Assembly (NCBI RefSeq): GCF_001668675.1
Contig: NZ_LZKQ01000329.1
Span: 1 to 60,859, forward strand
DNA length: 60,859 nucleotides
Direction: 5' to 3'
From: Mycobacterium asiaticum
GTDB taxonomy: Bacteria > Actinomycetota > Actinomycetes > Mycobacteriales > Mycobacteriaceae
Positions 8,233 through 17,046 of this stretch are shown in pieces. Within the stretch, counting starts at the first letter, position 1; every line of letters starts with the position of its first letter. The notes under the pieces were generated by a model that saw only the letters and a list, made by a program, of their open reading frames with translations, did no database searches and was not told where the DNA came from. The position numbers were made by a program, and so were the translations under genes.

Positions 8233-8733
8233 GTGGTCGGTTTCGTCGGACGACTATGGCTCAAGACCCGGCTTGGCGTTCTGTCGTCCAGATTTCTCAC
8301 CCTGGACGGTTGGGTAGCCTTCAATCTGCCGCGCACCGTGACCGCGGTCGGGCAAGGACTCCTGGCCGGACTGGCGGGGGTTCACGTCTATCTGCTCAGC
8401 ACCGAACCCGGATTGCCATGGTATTTCGTCGGCTACGCCGTTGCACTGGTCGCCGGCTGCCTGATCGCGGCGGTTGCCATGGTTGCGAACATGAATCCCT
8501 CGGTACCGCAGCGTGGTTGGTATGTAGGCAGCTTGATTTGCTGCGCTTTTCTCGGACTCTATGTGCTGAGCCGGCTGATCAGCCTGTCTGGCCTCGAGGC
8601 ACTCACCGGACGCTGGGACGTCGCGCCTGTGACGCTGGCGATGGCCTTGGCCGTGGCCTTCCTAGCCGTGCACACCACCGTTCTGTCGGGGATCAACGCG
8701 GCGTACCCCCACCGGCAGAACTGGCAAGACTGA
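8233..8733 (+). CDS. Four-helix integral membrane protein
   Basis: Unrecognised membrane protein of about 166 residues with four hydrophobic segments: VTAVGQGLLAGLAGVHVYLL, WYFVGYAVALVAGCLIAAVA, YVGSLICCAFLGLYVL, and VTLAMALAVAFLAVHTTVLS. The start is uncertain. The frame runs well back into the GH15 gene, and the GTG at 8233 is the first start codon after the GH15 stop. It ends 10 bp before the cytochrome b-molybdopterin fusion gene, so it may be an accessory membrane subunit of that enzyme. That role is inference from position. Confidence 0.7.
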   Translation: MVGFVGRLWLKTRLGVLSSRFLTLDGWVAFNLPRTVTAVGQGLLAGLAGVHVYLLSTEPGLPWYFVGYAVALVAGCLIAAVAMVANMNPSVPQRGWYVGSLICCAFLGLYVLSRLISLSGLEALTGRWDVAPVTLAMALAVAFLAVHTTVLSGINAAYPHRQNWQD

Positions 8734-8743
8734 ACGGAACAGC

Positions 8744-10234
8744 ATGACAAGCTTGGACTACCCGGCATGGCTGCGAATCGAGCACTGGGTCAACGTGCTG
8801 TTCGTGACGTTGATCATTCGCAGCGGCATTGAAATCCTTGCCACCCACCCCAAACTGTATTGGCATGACGACAGCAAACCCGGCAGCGAGTGGGCGAGAT
8901 TCACCCGCAAGGTGATGCCGCGGGACCGGTTGTACGACACCCTCGATGAGGAAGAGGACTATCACCCGGTCATCGCGCTTCCTGGTCGCGCACAGTTGGG
9001 CATGGGCCGCCATTGGCATTTCTTCTCGGTGATCGGCTGGATTCTGCTGGGGCTGTCCTACTACGTCCTGTTGTTCGTAACCGGCCAATGGCACCGCTAC
9101 TGGCCCGCCTCGTGGTCGATCCTCCCCGAAGCATGGGACGACATCGTGACTTACCTGAGTTTCAACCTACCGCCGCTGCTGCCGGGAGAACCATTCGACG
9201 CGATCCAGAAGCTGACCTATGCGGCGGTGATCTTTTTGCTCGCCCCGTTCCAGATACTCACCGGCGCAGCGCAATCGCCGGCGATCGCGGCTCGGTTCCC
9301 TTGGTATATCCAACTTTGGGGCGGCCGCCAGTGGGCGCGCAGCCTGCATTTTCTTGGCCTGGTGGCCTTCCTCGTGTTCATTGCGATTCACCTGTCGATG
9401 GTTTTTTTCTGGGGATGGGGCCCCCTCACCGCCGCAATGATTTTCGGTTCGGTGCGCAACACCACGTTGGCCACCCTGCTGTCGCTGGCGATCATCGCGT
9501 TGATCATCGCCATTCACGCGGCGGCGACAATCTGGAGCCTTCGTAGGCCTCGGTCGGTACAGCGCGTACTCGGCTCGGTGGTCAACGCGGCCCGGCGCAT
9601 TCTTCTTCGGCCGCTGGACTCTCGACAGAGCTATCCGCCATCGAAGATTTCCCCATCCCACCGCGTCAATGGAAAACCGCCTGCCAGCATCGAATACAAG
9701 GTGATGGCCGTGCACAATTTCATCGATTGGCGGTTGCGCGTTGGCGGTCTGGTGGAGAATCCGGTGACCTTGGATCTGGCCGCGCTGCGTGCGCTGAACG
9801 GACGGCAGACCCAGCGGGTGTTGCATCACTGTGTGCAAGGTTGGACGAGCATCGGCGAATGGAGCGGTGTTCCACTGGCACGGCTGGCGGAGCTGGTGCG
9901 ACCACTCCCCCAAGCTCGATACGTCTGCTTTCTGACGATGCAGGACAACGATCGAGACGAGCCCGCCTCCCACGGCGGCGGACAGTTCTACGAAGTGATG
10001 GATCTCGAATTGGTCTACAAACCGCAGACTTTGCTGGCCTACGAAATGAACGGCCGGGCATTACCGATCCAGCACGGCGCACCGTTGCGATTGAGGGTCG
10101 AGACGCAAGTCGGTTTCAAGATGGCCAAATGGATCGATCAGATCGAATTCATCAACGATTACGCCGGCATCGGAAAGGGTGCCGGGGGCTGGCGCGAGGA
10201 CAACGTCTTTTACGACAAGAATGTGGAGATCTGA
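8744..10234 (+). CDS. Cytochrome b561-molybdopterin oxidoreductase fusion
   Basis: Two-domain protein of 496 residues. Residues 1 to about 270 form a membrane di-haem cytochrome b561-like domain with candidate haem histidines in RIEHWVNVLF, RHWHFFSVIGW and SLHFLGLVAFLVFIAIH. Residues about 315-490 are a sulfite-oxidase-fold molybdopterin domain (VNGKPPASIEY; RVLHHCVQGWTSIGEWSGVPL, where the Cys is the likely Mo ligand; and WREDNVFYDKN). In the YedYZ system these functions are on separate proteins. Here one chain could pass electrons between Moco and the quinone pool. There is no Tat signal, and the Moco domain follows the last helix. The substrate is unknown. Confidence 0.85.
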   Translation: MTSLDYPAWLRIEHWVNVLFVTLIIRSGIEILATHPKLYWHDDSKPGSEWARFTRKVMPRDRLYDTLDEEEDYHPVIALPGRAQLGMGRHWHFFSVIGWILLGLSYYVLLFVTGQWHRYWPASWSILPEAWDDIVTYLSFNLPPLLPGEPFDAIQKLTYAAVIFLLAPFQILTGAAQSPAIAARFPWYIQLWGGRQWARSLHFLGLVAFLVFIAIHLSMVFFWGWGPLTAAMIFGSVRNTTLATLLSLAIIALIIAIHAAATIWSLRRPRSVQRVLGSVVNAARRILLRPLDSRQSYPPSKISPSHRVNGKPPASIEYKVMAVHNFIDWRLRVGGLVENPVTLDLAALRALNGRQTQRVLHHCVQGWTSIGEWSGVPLARLAELVRPLPQARYVCFLTMQDNDRDEPASHGGGQFYEVMDLELVYKPQTLLAYEMNGRALPIQHGAPLRLRVETQVGFKMAKWIDQIEFINDYAGIGKGAGGWREDNVFYDKNVEI

Positions 10235-10235
10235 C

Positions 10236-10529
10236 ATGGCCGACGACGCCCCGGTCTCACCCGAACTGATCGACCTGACTGACGCTTGCCGACAACGGGT
10301 TTCCGACCAGATCAACGCCAAAGGTGGCTACTGCGAAAGCTGCGCCGGTACCGAGTTCACTATCGGTCGTGCCCTTCCGCTGGGATTTCTTTTCCTCAAC
10401 GAGGACCATGACGCCTACCTGGTGGCCCTGAGCTGCCGAACCCCAGGCTGTCCGAAGCCACGCACCGCGATCGCACTCCACCACGACGAGATCTTCACCC
10501 TCGCCGGACAAGGCGCCGCAGACTCGTAA
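10236..10529 (+). CDS. Small Cys-rich protein downstream of the molybdoenzyme
   Basis: Protein of 97 residues starting one base after the fusion gene's stop. It has two cysteine pairs, CESC near residue 36 and CRTPGC near residue 72, arranged like a zinc ribbon, with hydrophobic stretches between them and no signal peptide. The tight spacing suggests co-transcription and perhaps a role in maturation or electron transfer of the molybdoenzyme. No family was recognised. Its last 35 bp overlap the 3' end of the convergent gene. Confidence 0.75.
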   Translation: MADDAPVSPELIDLTDACRQRVSDQINAKGGYCESCAGTEFTIGRALPLGFLFLNEDHDAYLVALSCRTPGCPKPRTAIALHHDEIFTLAGQGAADS

Positions 10530-10845
10530 CCCAGCCCCGGTGGCCGGCGATTCGCGGTGCTGGCGAATCGAATTCGGGTTGCGTCAGTCCGAATCGTGCG
10601 ATCAGTGCGGACAGCCCGCGAAGCTCAGCGCACAGCGATTCGAATCGACGCTGATCGTCCTCTGCGAGTAAGTTGAGCGAACTGTAGTGCACCAGCCGCG
10701 GAAGGCGCCCAGCCAGAGCGGTACCCCACCGGATGCTGAAGTCGTAGATCTCGCCGGCGCCCACCGATTCTCGTTGGCCCAGCCGCTCGAGCACGTTGAT
10801 CTGTTCGCGGAGGAACTCGACGTCGCCGTCGATGTTCACCGGCAT
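10495..10845 (-). CDS. Conserved hypothetical protein
   Basis: Protein of 116 residues with a mainly helical, charged composition (FLREQINVLERLGQRESVG, ESLCAELRGLSALIARFGL). A strong AGGAGGG lies 6 bp before the ATG at 10845, which supports it as a real gene. It follows the lipoprotein gene by 15 bp on the same strand and is probably in the MarR-lipoprotein operon. The 3' end overlaps the convergent Cys-rich gene. No family was recognised. Confidence 0.65.
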   Translation of the reverse strand: MPVNIDGDVEFLREQINVLERLGQRESVGAGEIYDFSIRWGTALAGRLPRLVHYSSLNLLAEDDQRRFESLCAELRGLSALIARFGLTQPEFDSPAPRIAGHRGWVTSLRRLVRRG

Positions 10846-10860
10846 TCGACCCTCCTGCGC

Positions 10861-11931
10861 TCAAAGCCGCGGTTTGGCAACACTGACCACATAGGGTGTG
10901 CCCCGCAACGTGAGGTACACGCGATGCGGACCGACGGCCAGCCCCGACAACGGCGCGGACCGTGACGAACCGGGAAGACCAGCGCGATAATCCACGACAC
11001 GGATTATCGGGATTTTCTTGCCCGGGTAACCGGTGAAGCTTGCCGTCTCAAGCACCACCAGTTGGCGATTGGTCGCGGCGTAGATACGGGTGTCGTCGGT
11101 ACCGATCTCCCGCAGCGCCGCCGGCAACTCCGCGGTGCCCAACACTTCCAAACCCTTTCCCCCGCGGCGGGAATCGACGGCATACAACGTGTTGTCATCG
11201 CGGCCGGCGACATAGCTGCGCGCCACCTGTGTTCCGTCCCCCGCCGATACCGTGACATCCATGCCGATCACGCCGCGTAGTTCGGGCGGTGACGAGGAAC
11301 CCTTGTAGTGACGAATTCCTGATGGACTATAGGCCTGGTATTCGATCGACCGGCCACGGTTGGTCCCGTCGATCGAGTGTGCCGGGGCACCGGCGATTGT
11401 GGCCGCAGGCAGTTTCCGGTACCCGTACTCCTCAACCGGCGTTACCGTCGTCCCGTCCGCGGAAAGCGCCAGCAGGATCCGCATGCCCGCGTCCTCGGCG
11501 AGGTAGGCGGGCGCGGGACCGGCATCGACGGAGCCGACCGGACGCAGGCTGGTCAGGTCCACTACCGCAACCACACCGGACTTTGGCTGCGGGACGTAAA
11601 GCTGGTTGTCATCTTTTCGACTGATTTGAATGTTGCGGCCGGCGGCCATCGGCGGCGAGAGCCGCATGCGGACATTGCCCGAGTTGGCGGGGTCGGCCAG
11701 TACGGCAACCCGCTGATCATCGGTCAGCGCAACCAGCGCGTGCTCACGGTATGACCAGACCGGGGCGTGCAGCGCCGACTCGACCCTCGTCACCATGACC
11801 TCTGGTTCGGTTTCCAGTGACTGCCCCGCCGAGGCACAAGCCCCGACAAGCAGGGTGCCCGCGGCGATCGCGCCCAGCCGACGCACCCTCCGGCGCGGTG
11901 TCTGCTGGCGGGCCGCCGCGGTTGCGGTCAC
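10861..11931 (-). CDS. Putative lipoprotein with beta-propeller-like repeats
   Basis: Protein of 356 residues with a basic N-terminus (RRRVRRLGAIAAG) and a lipobox-like LLVGAC, so it is probably an exported, lipid-anchored protein. The mature part has repeated beta-strand segments with DD...LYVPQPKSGVVAVVDL and DDNTLYAVDSR patterns, as in YVTN/SMP-30-type propellers. The GTG start overlaps the upstream MarR stop as GTGA, so expression is coupled to the regulator. The ligand is unknown. Confidence 0.8.
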   Translation of the reverse strand: MTATAAARQQTPRRRVRRLGAIAAGTLLVGACASAGQSLETEPEVMVTRVESALHAPVWSYREHALVALTDDQRVAVLADPANSGNVRMRLSPPMAAGRNIQISRKDDNQLYVPQPKSGVVAVVDLTSLRPVGSVDAGPAPAYLAEDAGMRILLALSADGTTVTPVEEYGYRKLPAATIAGAPAHSIDGTNRGRSIEYQAYSPSGIRHYKGSSSPPELRGVIGMDVTVSAGDGTQVARSYVAGRDDNTLYAVDSRRGGKGLEVLGTAELPAALREIGTDDTRIYAATNRQLVVLETASFTGYPGKKIPIIRVVDYRAGLPGSSRSAPLSGLAVGPHRVYLTLRGTPYVVSVAKPRL

Positions 11932-12413
11932 GGCCCCAGTGCAACCATTCTCTGGCGAGCCGCGGTGAACGCACGGGCGCCATGAAGTAGCGCGGCGCGG
12001 TCGTCGTCGTCCATTTGTCCGACAACCGATTTCAGCGCATCTCTGCGGAGAGTGAGCAATTCCGCGAGGATGGCGCGGCCGCTTGCGGTCAGTTCGAGCA
12101 ACGTGGCGCGGCGGTTCGCCGGCGCCACCCGACGGGTGATCCAGCCTGCCTCGGCGAGCCGGTCGCTGAGCCTGCTCGCGGTCGACGGCAGCAGATTCAG
12201 GTCCTCACCCAGCTCAGTAACCAGACTCGGGCCCAGTCGCTCGAGCGACTGAAGCGCATGCAACGCACTAAGACTGATCTTCTTCTCCATTTGCTCCAAC
12301 ACCCCGACGTTGATTTCAAGGAATCCTCGGGTCGCCGATTCCAGCTCCGTGGCGAGGTCATCGAGACCATCCGTTGCGGCGTCGGGGCGGCTCCTGTTCC
12401 GCGTTGAGGCCAT
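11928..12413 (-). CDS. MarR-family transcriptional regulator
   Basis: MarR-type winged-helix regulator of 161 residues. The DNA-binding core is LSALHALQSLERLGPSLVTE, then LNLLPSTASRLSDRLAEAGW and a wing VAPANRRATLLELTASGR. The ATG at 12413 follows GGGAG at good spacing; the longer upstream frame lacks homology. It is transcribed with the lipoprotein gene and diverges from the large SDR-to-enolase operon. It may therefore control that sugar-oxidation operon through sites in the 139-bp intergenic region. Confidence 0.9.
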   Translation of the reverse strand: MASTRNRSRPDAATDGLDDLATELESATRGFLEINVGVLEQMEKKISLSALHALQSLERLGPSLVTELGEDLNLLPSTASRLSDRLAEAGWITRRVAPANRRATLLELTASGRAILAELLTLRRDALKSVVGQMDDDDRAALLHGARAFTAARQRMVALGP

Positions 12414-12487
12414 GCCGCTCCCTTCTGACAGCACAATACATCCTGTGCTCAAAACTTGCGACAAGAAAATCCCGTCAAATGCAAATT

Positions 12488-12500
12488 GTGCGTTATGCAC
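12488..12500. promoter_or_regulatory. Candidate MarR operator
   Basis: GTGC-gttat-GCAC forms a dyad in the divergent region between the MarR gene and the SDR at 12553. A shorter CTTG-cga-CAAG dyad lies at 12455-12465. Both fit MarR-type sites by position, but neither is strong on its own. Confidence 0.4.
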
Positions 12501-12552
12501 GAAGTCGGCGTATGGTCGTTCGAGAGAGGCGAATTCGGCCGGAAGGGGGCGT

Positions 12553-13563
12553 ATGACTTCGTCACGCACTGTCGTTATCACCGGAGCAAGTGCCGGGATC
12601 GGCCGGGCCACCGCTCGGCTGTTCGGGGCTCGAGGCGATAAAGTCGGCCTGCTCGCTCGTGGGTCTGCCGGCCTGGATGGTGCCGCCAAGGATGTCCAGA
12701 ATGCCGGCGGGCAGGCACTGGCCATTCCGACCGACGTCGCTGACTACGACGCGGTCGAGGCTGCCGCCGGCGAGATCGAGCGCGCATTCGGTCCCATCGA
12801 GGTCTGGGTCAATGTCGCGTTCGCCTCGGTATTCGCCCCGTTCCACGAGATCACCGCTGCGGAGTACCGCCGCGTCACCGAGGTCAGTTACCTCGGATTC
12901 GTCCACGGAACCATGGTCGCCATGGCGCGCATGCGGGAGCGTGACGTCGGCACGATCGTCCAGGTTGGCTCGGCCCTCGGGGCTCGGGCGATCCCGCTGC
13001 AATCCGCCTACTGCGGGGCCAAACACGCGATAAACGGGTTCACCGAGTCGGTACGCACCGAATTGTTGCACGAGCACAGCAACATTCGGATCACTGTGGT
13101 GCAGATGCCTGCCGTCAACACCCCGCAGTTCTCGTGGGTGCTGTCCCGGTTACCGCGCCACCCGCAACCGGTCCCGCCGATCTATCAACCCGAGATCGCG
13201 GCGCGCGCGGTGGTCTTCGCCGCAGATCATCCCCGGCGTAAACATTATTGGGTCGGAGCGAGCACCGTCGCCACCATCCTCGGACAGCGGGTGGCACCGG
13301 CGTTACTGGACCGGTATCTGGCGAAAACCGGCTACTCCTCCCAACAGACCGGGCAGTCTGTCAGCCCCGAGCGCCCCCACAACCTGTGGGAACCTCGCGA
13401 CGGCGATGCCGGCCAGGACCATGGCGCCCATGGCGCGTTCGACGATCGAGCGCACCACCGTGCCCCGCAGGTTTGGATTGCCCAGCACGCGCGCACGCTG
13501 ACCGGCGTAGGCGCGGCGACCGCTGCCGCGACCGCGGCCCTGGCCGTCCGACACCGCCGATGA
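12553..13563 (+). CDS. Short-chain dehydrogenase/reductase with long C-terminal tail
   Basis: SDR of 336 residues starting MTSSRTVVITGASAGIGRA. It carries the cofactor motif TGASAGIG and the catalytic SAYCGAKHAINGF. The Rossmann core ends near residue 250, and an 80-residue Ala/Gly/His-rich tail follows with no recognisable domain. GGAAGGGGG precedes the ATG. It is the first gene of a 7-kb same-strand run and overlaps the next gene as ATGA. A role as a sugar or polyol dehydrogenase is an inference from context. Confidence 0.88.
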   Translation: MTSSRTVVITGASAGIGRATARLFGARGDKVGLLARGSAGLDGAAKDVQNAGGQALAIPTDVADYDAVEAAAGEIERAFGPIEVWVNVAFASVFAPFHEITAAEYRRVTEVSYLGFVHGTMVAMARMRERDVGTIVQVGSALGARAIPLQSAYCGAKHAINGFTESVRTELLHEHSNIRITVVQMPAVNTPQFSWVLSRLPRHPQPVPPIYQPEIAARAVVFAADHPRRKHYWVGASTVATILGQRVAPALLDRYLAKTGYSSQQTGQSVSPERPHNLWEPRDGDAGQDHGAHGAFDDRAHHRAPQVWIAQHARTLTGVGAATAAATAALAVRHRR

Positions 13564-14057
13564 GCATGTCGGACTCGCCGTCCAGATTCATCGAGATATT
13601 TCGGATGATCTGGGGCGCAATGCTGTTGACCGCCCCGAGAGTTGTGTTGAGGTCGATTCACCGGGTCGAGGTCGACCAAAAGGCGGTGGTAATAGCCAGG
13701 ATCCTGGGTGCGCGACACCTGGCGCAGGCAAGCCTTTCGGGAATCCGCCCCAGCCCTGAAATCATCGCCGCCGGAATATGGGTCGACAGCGTCCATGCGC
13801 TAACTGCACTGGGTCTGGCTGCCCTGGACCGGCGCCGGGCCCGAGGCGCACTCACCGATGCGTTCGTCGCCGCGCTGTGGGCGTTGTCGGGTGCGCACGA
13901 CCTGGCTTCCGGCGGGACGCCACCACCGCACCGGCAGCGACTTCGCGATCGCTTAGCCCAATTGATCCTCCCGCGGTTGCCCGGTGGCCGACCACTACTG
14001 GATCGCGCCCAGCGTGCCAACGGGCAATCGCGGGACATAGCCAGAGTTGTTGCCTAG
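13560..14057 (+). CDS. Small helical, probably membrane-associated protein
   Basis: Protein of 165 residues overlapping the SDR stop by ATGA. It begins MSMSDSPSRFIEIFRMIWGA and has amphipathic to hydrophobic segments (GAMLLTAPRVVL, ILGARHLAQASLSG, WVDSVHALTALGLAALD, AFVAALWALSG). This resembles small DUF4267-like proteins of actinobacteria, but the assignment is not firm. The tight spacing places it in the sugar-oxidation operon. No catalytic motif is seen. Confidence 0.7.
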   Translation: MSMSDSPSRFIEIFRMIWGAMLLTAPRVVLRSIHRVEVDQKAVVIARILGARHLAQASLSGIRPSPEIIAAGIWVDSVHALTALGLAALDRRRARGALTDAFVAALWALSGAHDLASGGTPPPHRQRLRDRLAQLILPRLPGGRPLLDRAQRANGQSRDIARVVA

Positions 14058-14090
14058 CAACAACAAACAAAGACTACGAGGAGAGTGATC

Positions 14091-15884
14091 ATGTCTGACA
14101 CCGTTGGTGATGTGCTGTTGTCCCGGCTCCGGGACTGGGACGTCAAACAGGTCTTCGGTTTTCCCGGAGACGGGATCAACGGTCTACTCGCCGCCTGGCA
14201 GCGAGCCGGTGACAAGCCTCAGTTCGTGCAGGCCCGGCACGAGGAAATGGCCGCCTTCGAAGCCGTCGGTTTCGCGAAGTTCTCGGGCGGCTTCGGGGTC
14301 TGCGTGGCTACCAGCGGTCCCGGCGCGGTCCATCTGCTGAACGGGCTGTACGACGCCAAGCTCGACCACGTGCCCGTGGTGGCCATTGTCGGGCAGACCG
14401 AGCGGTCCGCGATGGGTGGCTCCTACCAGCAAGAGATCGATCTGATCAGCCTGTTCAAAGACGTCTGTAGTGAATACGTCCAGATGTGCACCGTGCCAAA
14501 GCAATTGCCGAATTTGATCGATCGGGCTATCCGGATTGCCCTGAGCGAGGGTTGTCCGACCTGCATCATCGTCCCCTCCGACGTATTCGAGTTGAAATAT
14601 GAACCACCCGAGCACGCTTTCAAGCAGGTCCCGTCCAGCCTCGGCCTCAGCCCTGCGCATGTGGTAGCCGACGACACCGCCGTCCGCGCGGCCGCCGACC
14701 TGCTCAACGCCGGCGAGAAGGTCGCGCTACTGGTCGGCCAAGGGGCCCGGGGTTGCGTCGACGAATTGACGCAGGTCGCCGACCTGTTGGGCGCCGGCGC
14801 CGCCAAGGCTTTACTGGGCAAGGACGTACTTCCCGACGACCTGCCGTGGGTGACGGGTTCGATCGGGTTGCTGGGTACCACCGCCAGCTGGCACCTCATG
14901 ATGGAGTGCGACACGCTGCTGACCGTTGGGTCCAACTTCCCCTACACCCAGTTCTTGCCGAAACTCGACCAGGCTCGCGCGGTACAGATCGACCGTTCGG
15001 GTAAGTGGATCGGCATGCGCTACCCCTACGAGATCAATCTGGTCGGTGACGCGAAAAGAACTCTGCAGGCCCTGATTCCGCTGCTGGAACGGAAACCGGA
15101 CCGCAGTTGGCGCGAGAAAATCGAGAAACACGTGGCCAAGTGGTGGAACACCGCTCAACGGCGAGCGATGACCGACGCCGACCCGATCAATCCCATGCGA
15201 ATCTTCTACGAGCTGTCGATGCGGATGCCGTCCAACGCCATCGTCGCTGCCGATTCCGGGTCAGCGGCGAACTGGTATGCGCGGCATCTGAAGTTCACCG
15301 GCGGAGTCAGGGGATCGTTGTCCGGGACGTTGGCCACCATGGGTCCCGGGGTGCCGTACGTGATCGGTGCCAAGTGGGCGCACCCAGACCGTCCGGGTAT
15401 TGCGTTGGTGGGCGACGGAGCCATGCAGATGAACGGTATGGCCGAGCTCATCACGATCGCCAGGTATTGGCGGCAGTGGGCTGACCCCCGATTGATCATC
15501 GCGGTATTGCACAACAACGACCTCAACCAGGTCACTTGGGAGATGCGCGCGATGGAGGATTCACCGAAATTCGAGGCTTCGCAGACGCTTCCGGACGTCG
15601 ACTACGCCGCGTTTGCCCGCACGCTGGGCCTGCAGGCCGAAAACATCTGTGACGCCGACGCATTGGGTGGTGCATGGGAGCGCGCCCTGTCGGCGGACCG
15701 TCCGACCGTGCTGGACGTGCGGTGTGATCCCGACGTTCCCCCGATCCCGCCGCACGCCACCTTCGAGCAGGCCAAGTCCCTGGCCAAATCGGTACTCGGC
15801 GGCGACGAGGATGCGGCGGGTTTCATCAAGCAGGGAGTCAAGCAGAAGGTGCAGCAATATCTGCCCGGCGAGAAGAAGGGCTGA
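14091..15884 (+). CDS. ThDP-dependent enzyme, pyruvate oxidase-like
   Basis: Protein of 597 residues in the acetolactate synthase/pyruvate oxidase superfamily. The N-terminal PYR domain has FGFPGDGINGLL and the catalytic glutamate in ARHEEMAAFEA. A central Rossmann-like domain follows, and the C-terminal PP domain has VGDGAMQMNGMAELITIA with HNNDLN, the ThDP-Mg GDG...N motif. ACGAGGAGAG precedes the ATG at 14091, which is preferred to a GTG at 14085. A likely reaction is oxidative or non-oxidative decarboxylation of a 2-oxo acid. The neighbours (gluconate-dehydrogenase-like parts and an enolase-superfamily enzyme) suggest a sugar-derived 2-oxo acid. Confidence 0.88.
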   Translation: MSDTVGDVLLSRLRDWDVKQVFGFPGDGINGLLAAWQRAGDKPQFVQARHEEMAAFEAVGFAKFSGGFGVCVATSGPGAVHLLNGLYDAKLDHVPVVAIVGQTERSAMGGSYQQEIDLISLFKDVCSEYVQMCTVPKQLPNLIDRAIRIALSEGCPTCIIVPSDVFELKYEPPEHAFKQVPSSLGLSPAHVVADDTAVRAAADLLNAGEKVALLVGQGARGCVDELTQVADLLGAGAAKALLGKDVLPDDLPWVTGSIGLLGTTASWHLMMECDTLLTVGSNFPYTQFLPKLDQARAVQIDRSGKWIGMRYPYEINLVGDAKRTLQALIPLLERKPDRSWREKIEKHVAKWWNTAQRRAMTDADPINPMRIFYELSMRMPSNAIVAADSGSAANWYARHLKFTGGVRGSLSGTLATMGPGVPYVIGAKWAHPDRPGIALVGDGAMQMNGMAELITIARYWRQWADPRLIIAVLHNNDLNQVTWEMRAMEDSPKFEASQTLPDVDYAAFARTLGLQAENICDADALGGAWERALSADRPTVLDVRCDPDVPPIPPHATFEQAKSLAKSVLGGDEDAAGFIKQGVKQKVQQYLPGEKKG

Positions 15885-15886
15885 CC

Positions 15887-16336
15887 ATGAAGGTGATTGA
15901 TGCTGCGTTGCAGGACATCCGGACGGGACGTTTCGAGCGGACACTCTCGGCGCTGACCGCGGCGGGTGCGGCGATAACCGCGGGCGAAATCTATCTCTCG
16001 CACGACGGAGCCAGTTTCGGCAACAAGATGATGTGGTGGCCGGTCGTCGTCCTGCCCACCGCGGTACCGGCCGGTGTGGCCGCCTTCTTCTCCCGTCGAG
16101 CGGCGAGAACCGTTCTACCTGCCGCCAGTGTGGCGATCGTCGTCAACGGCGTGCAGGGCACCTACTTGCACTGGCGGGGAATCGTCCAACGTCCCGGGGG
16201 CCTGACGAAATACAACATGGAGTCTGGCCCACCGGCATTCGCTCCGCTGCTGGCCTCACTGGTGGGGGCCATGGGCCTGCTAGCCGCGTTGCTGCGGCGG
16301 GAGGACCTCCCATTGCCCGGTGAAGGCAGCCGCTGA
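15887..16336 (+). CDS. Integral membrane protein of the sugar-oxidation operon
   Basis: Protein of 149 residues with an amphipathic start (MKVIDAALQDIRTGRFERTL) and three to four hydrophobic segments, including WWPVVVLPTAVPAGVAAFF and FAPLLASLVGAMGLLAALL. It lies 2 bp after the ThDP gene and shares a TGATG overlap with the subunit 3-like gene. It could anchor the cytoplasmic or exported flavoprotein complex to the membrane, where other gluconate dehydrogenases use a cytochrome c subunit. No haem motif (CxxCH) is present. Confidence 0.75.
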   Translation: MKVIDAALQDIRTGRFERTLSALTAAGAAITAGEIYLSHDGASFGNKMMWWPVVVLPTAVPAGVAAFFSRRAARTVLPAASVAIVVNGVQGTYLHWRGIVQRPGGLTKYNMESGPPAFAPLLASLVGAMGLLAALLRREDLPLPGEGSR

Positions 16337-17046
16337 TGCCCTTTCGCCCCCCGAATCAACACGCGATCACCCCCCAGGGTAGAGGTCGGTTTCCCGGCTT
16401 CGACGTGCTCGACCAGGCACACAAGTGGGACGACGTAACGGCGGGTGTGGTGTTGGCGCGTCTGGCGTTGCCGAACATGTTGTCGTTTTTCACCACGCAC
16501 GAAGTCGGCATCGCCGCACCAATGCTTGACCTGCTGCTCGCCCAGGACGACGATCCAAGGGTGCCCGTCCTCGGGCTCATCGACACCCGCCTTGCGACGG
16601 CGGAGACCGACGGCTGGCACTACGACGACATGCCCGAAGACGGGCAGGCCTGGCGGGAGACACTGGCGGGGCTCGACGAGGACGCGCGCCGTAGGCACGG
16701 GAAGGGATATGCCGAGCTCGCCAGCAAGGACCAGGCCCGGCTCTTACAAGACGTGCAGGACCTGGCTGATGCGGGTGAATCTTGGCACGGCTGGACGGCG
16801 AATCACGTATGGAGCCTATGGACCCGGTATGCCACCACCGCGTTCTATTCGCATCCCTGGGCATGGAACGAGATCGGATTCAGCGGGCCGGCCTACCCGC
16901 GTGGTTATCTCAACCCCGGCATCAACACCCGTGAGAAGTGGGAGGTCGCCGATCACGACGATGTAGACCCGGTGCCGTTCGCCCGGCGGGTGGAGCGGGC
17001 CAGAAAGTGTGACGACGATCTGTCGGGCGGGAATAGCGGTGAGTGA
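16336..17046 (+). CDS. Gluconate 2-dehydrogenase subunit 3-like protein
   Basis: Protein of 236 residues with the family's C-terminal signature FYSHPWAWNEIGFSGPAYP. In bacterial gluconate or sorbitol dehydrogenases, subunit 3 supports assembly or export of the GMC flavoprotein encoded next to it, which is also the arrangement here. No Tat or Sec signal is seen at its N-terminus (MPFRPPNQHAITPQGRGRF), which differs from many subunit 3 proteins. It overlaps the GMC gene by 8 bp, so the two are co-expressed. Confidence 0.85.
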   Translation: MPFRPPNQHAITPQGRGRFPGFDVLDQAHKWDDVTAGVVLARLALPNMLSFFTTHEVGIAAPMLDLLLAQDDDPRVPVLGLIDTRLATAETDGWHYDDMPEDGQAWRETLAGLDEDARRRHGKGYAELASKDQARLLQDVQDLADAGESWHGWTANHVWSLWTRYATTAFYSHPWAWNEIGFSGPAYPRGYLNPGINTREKWEVADHDDVDPVPFARRVERARKCDDDLSGGNSGE

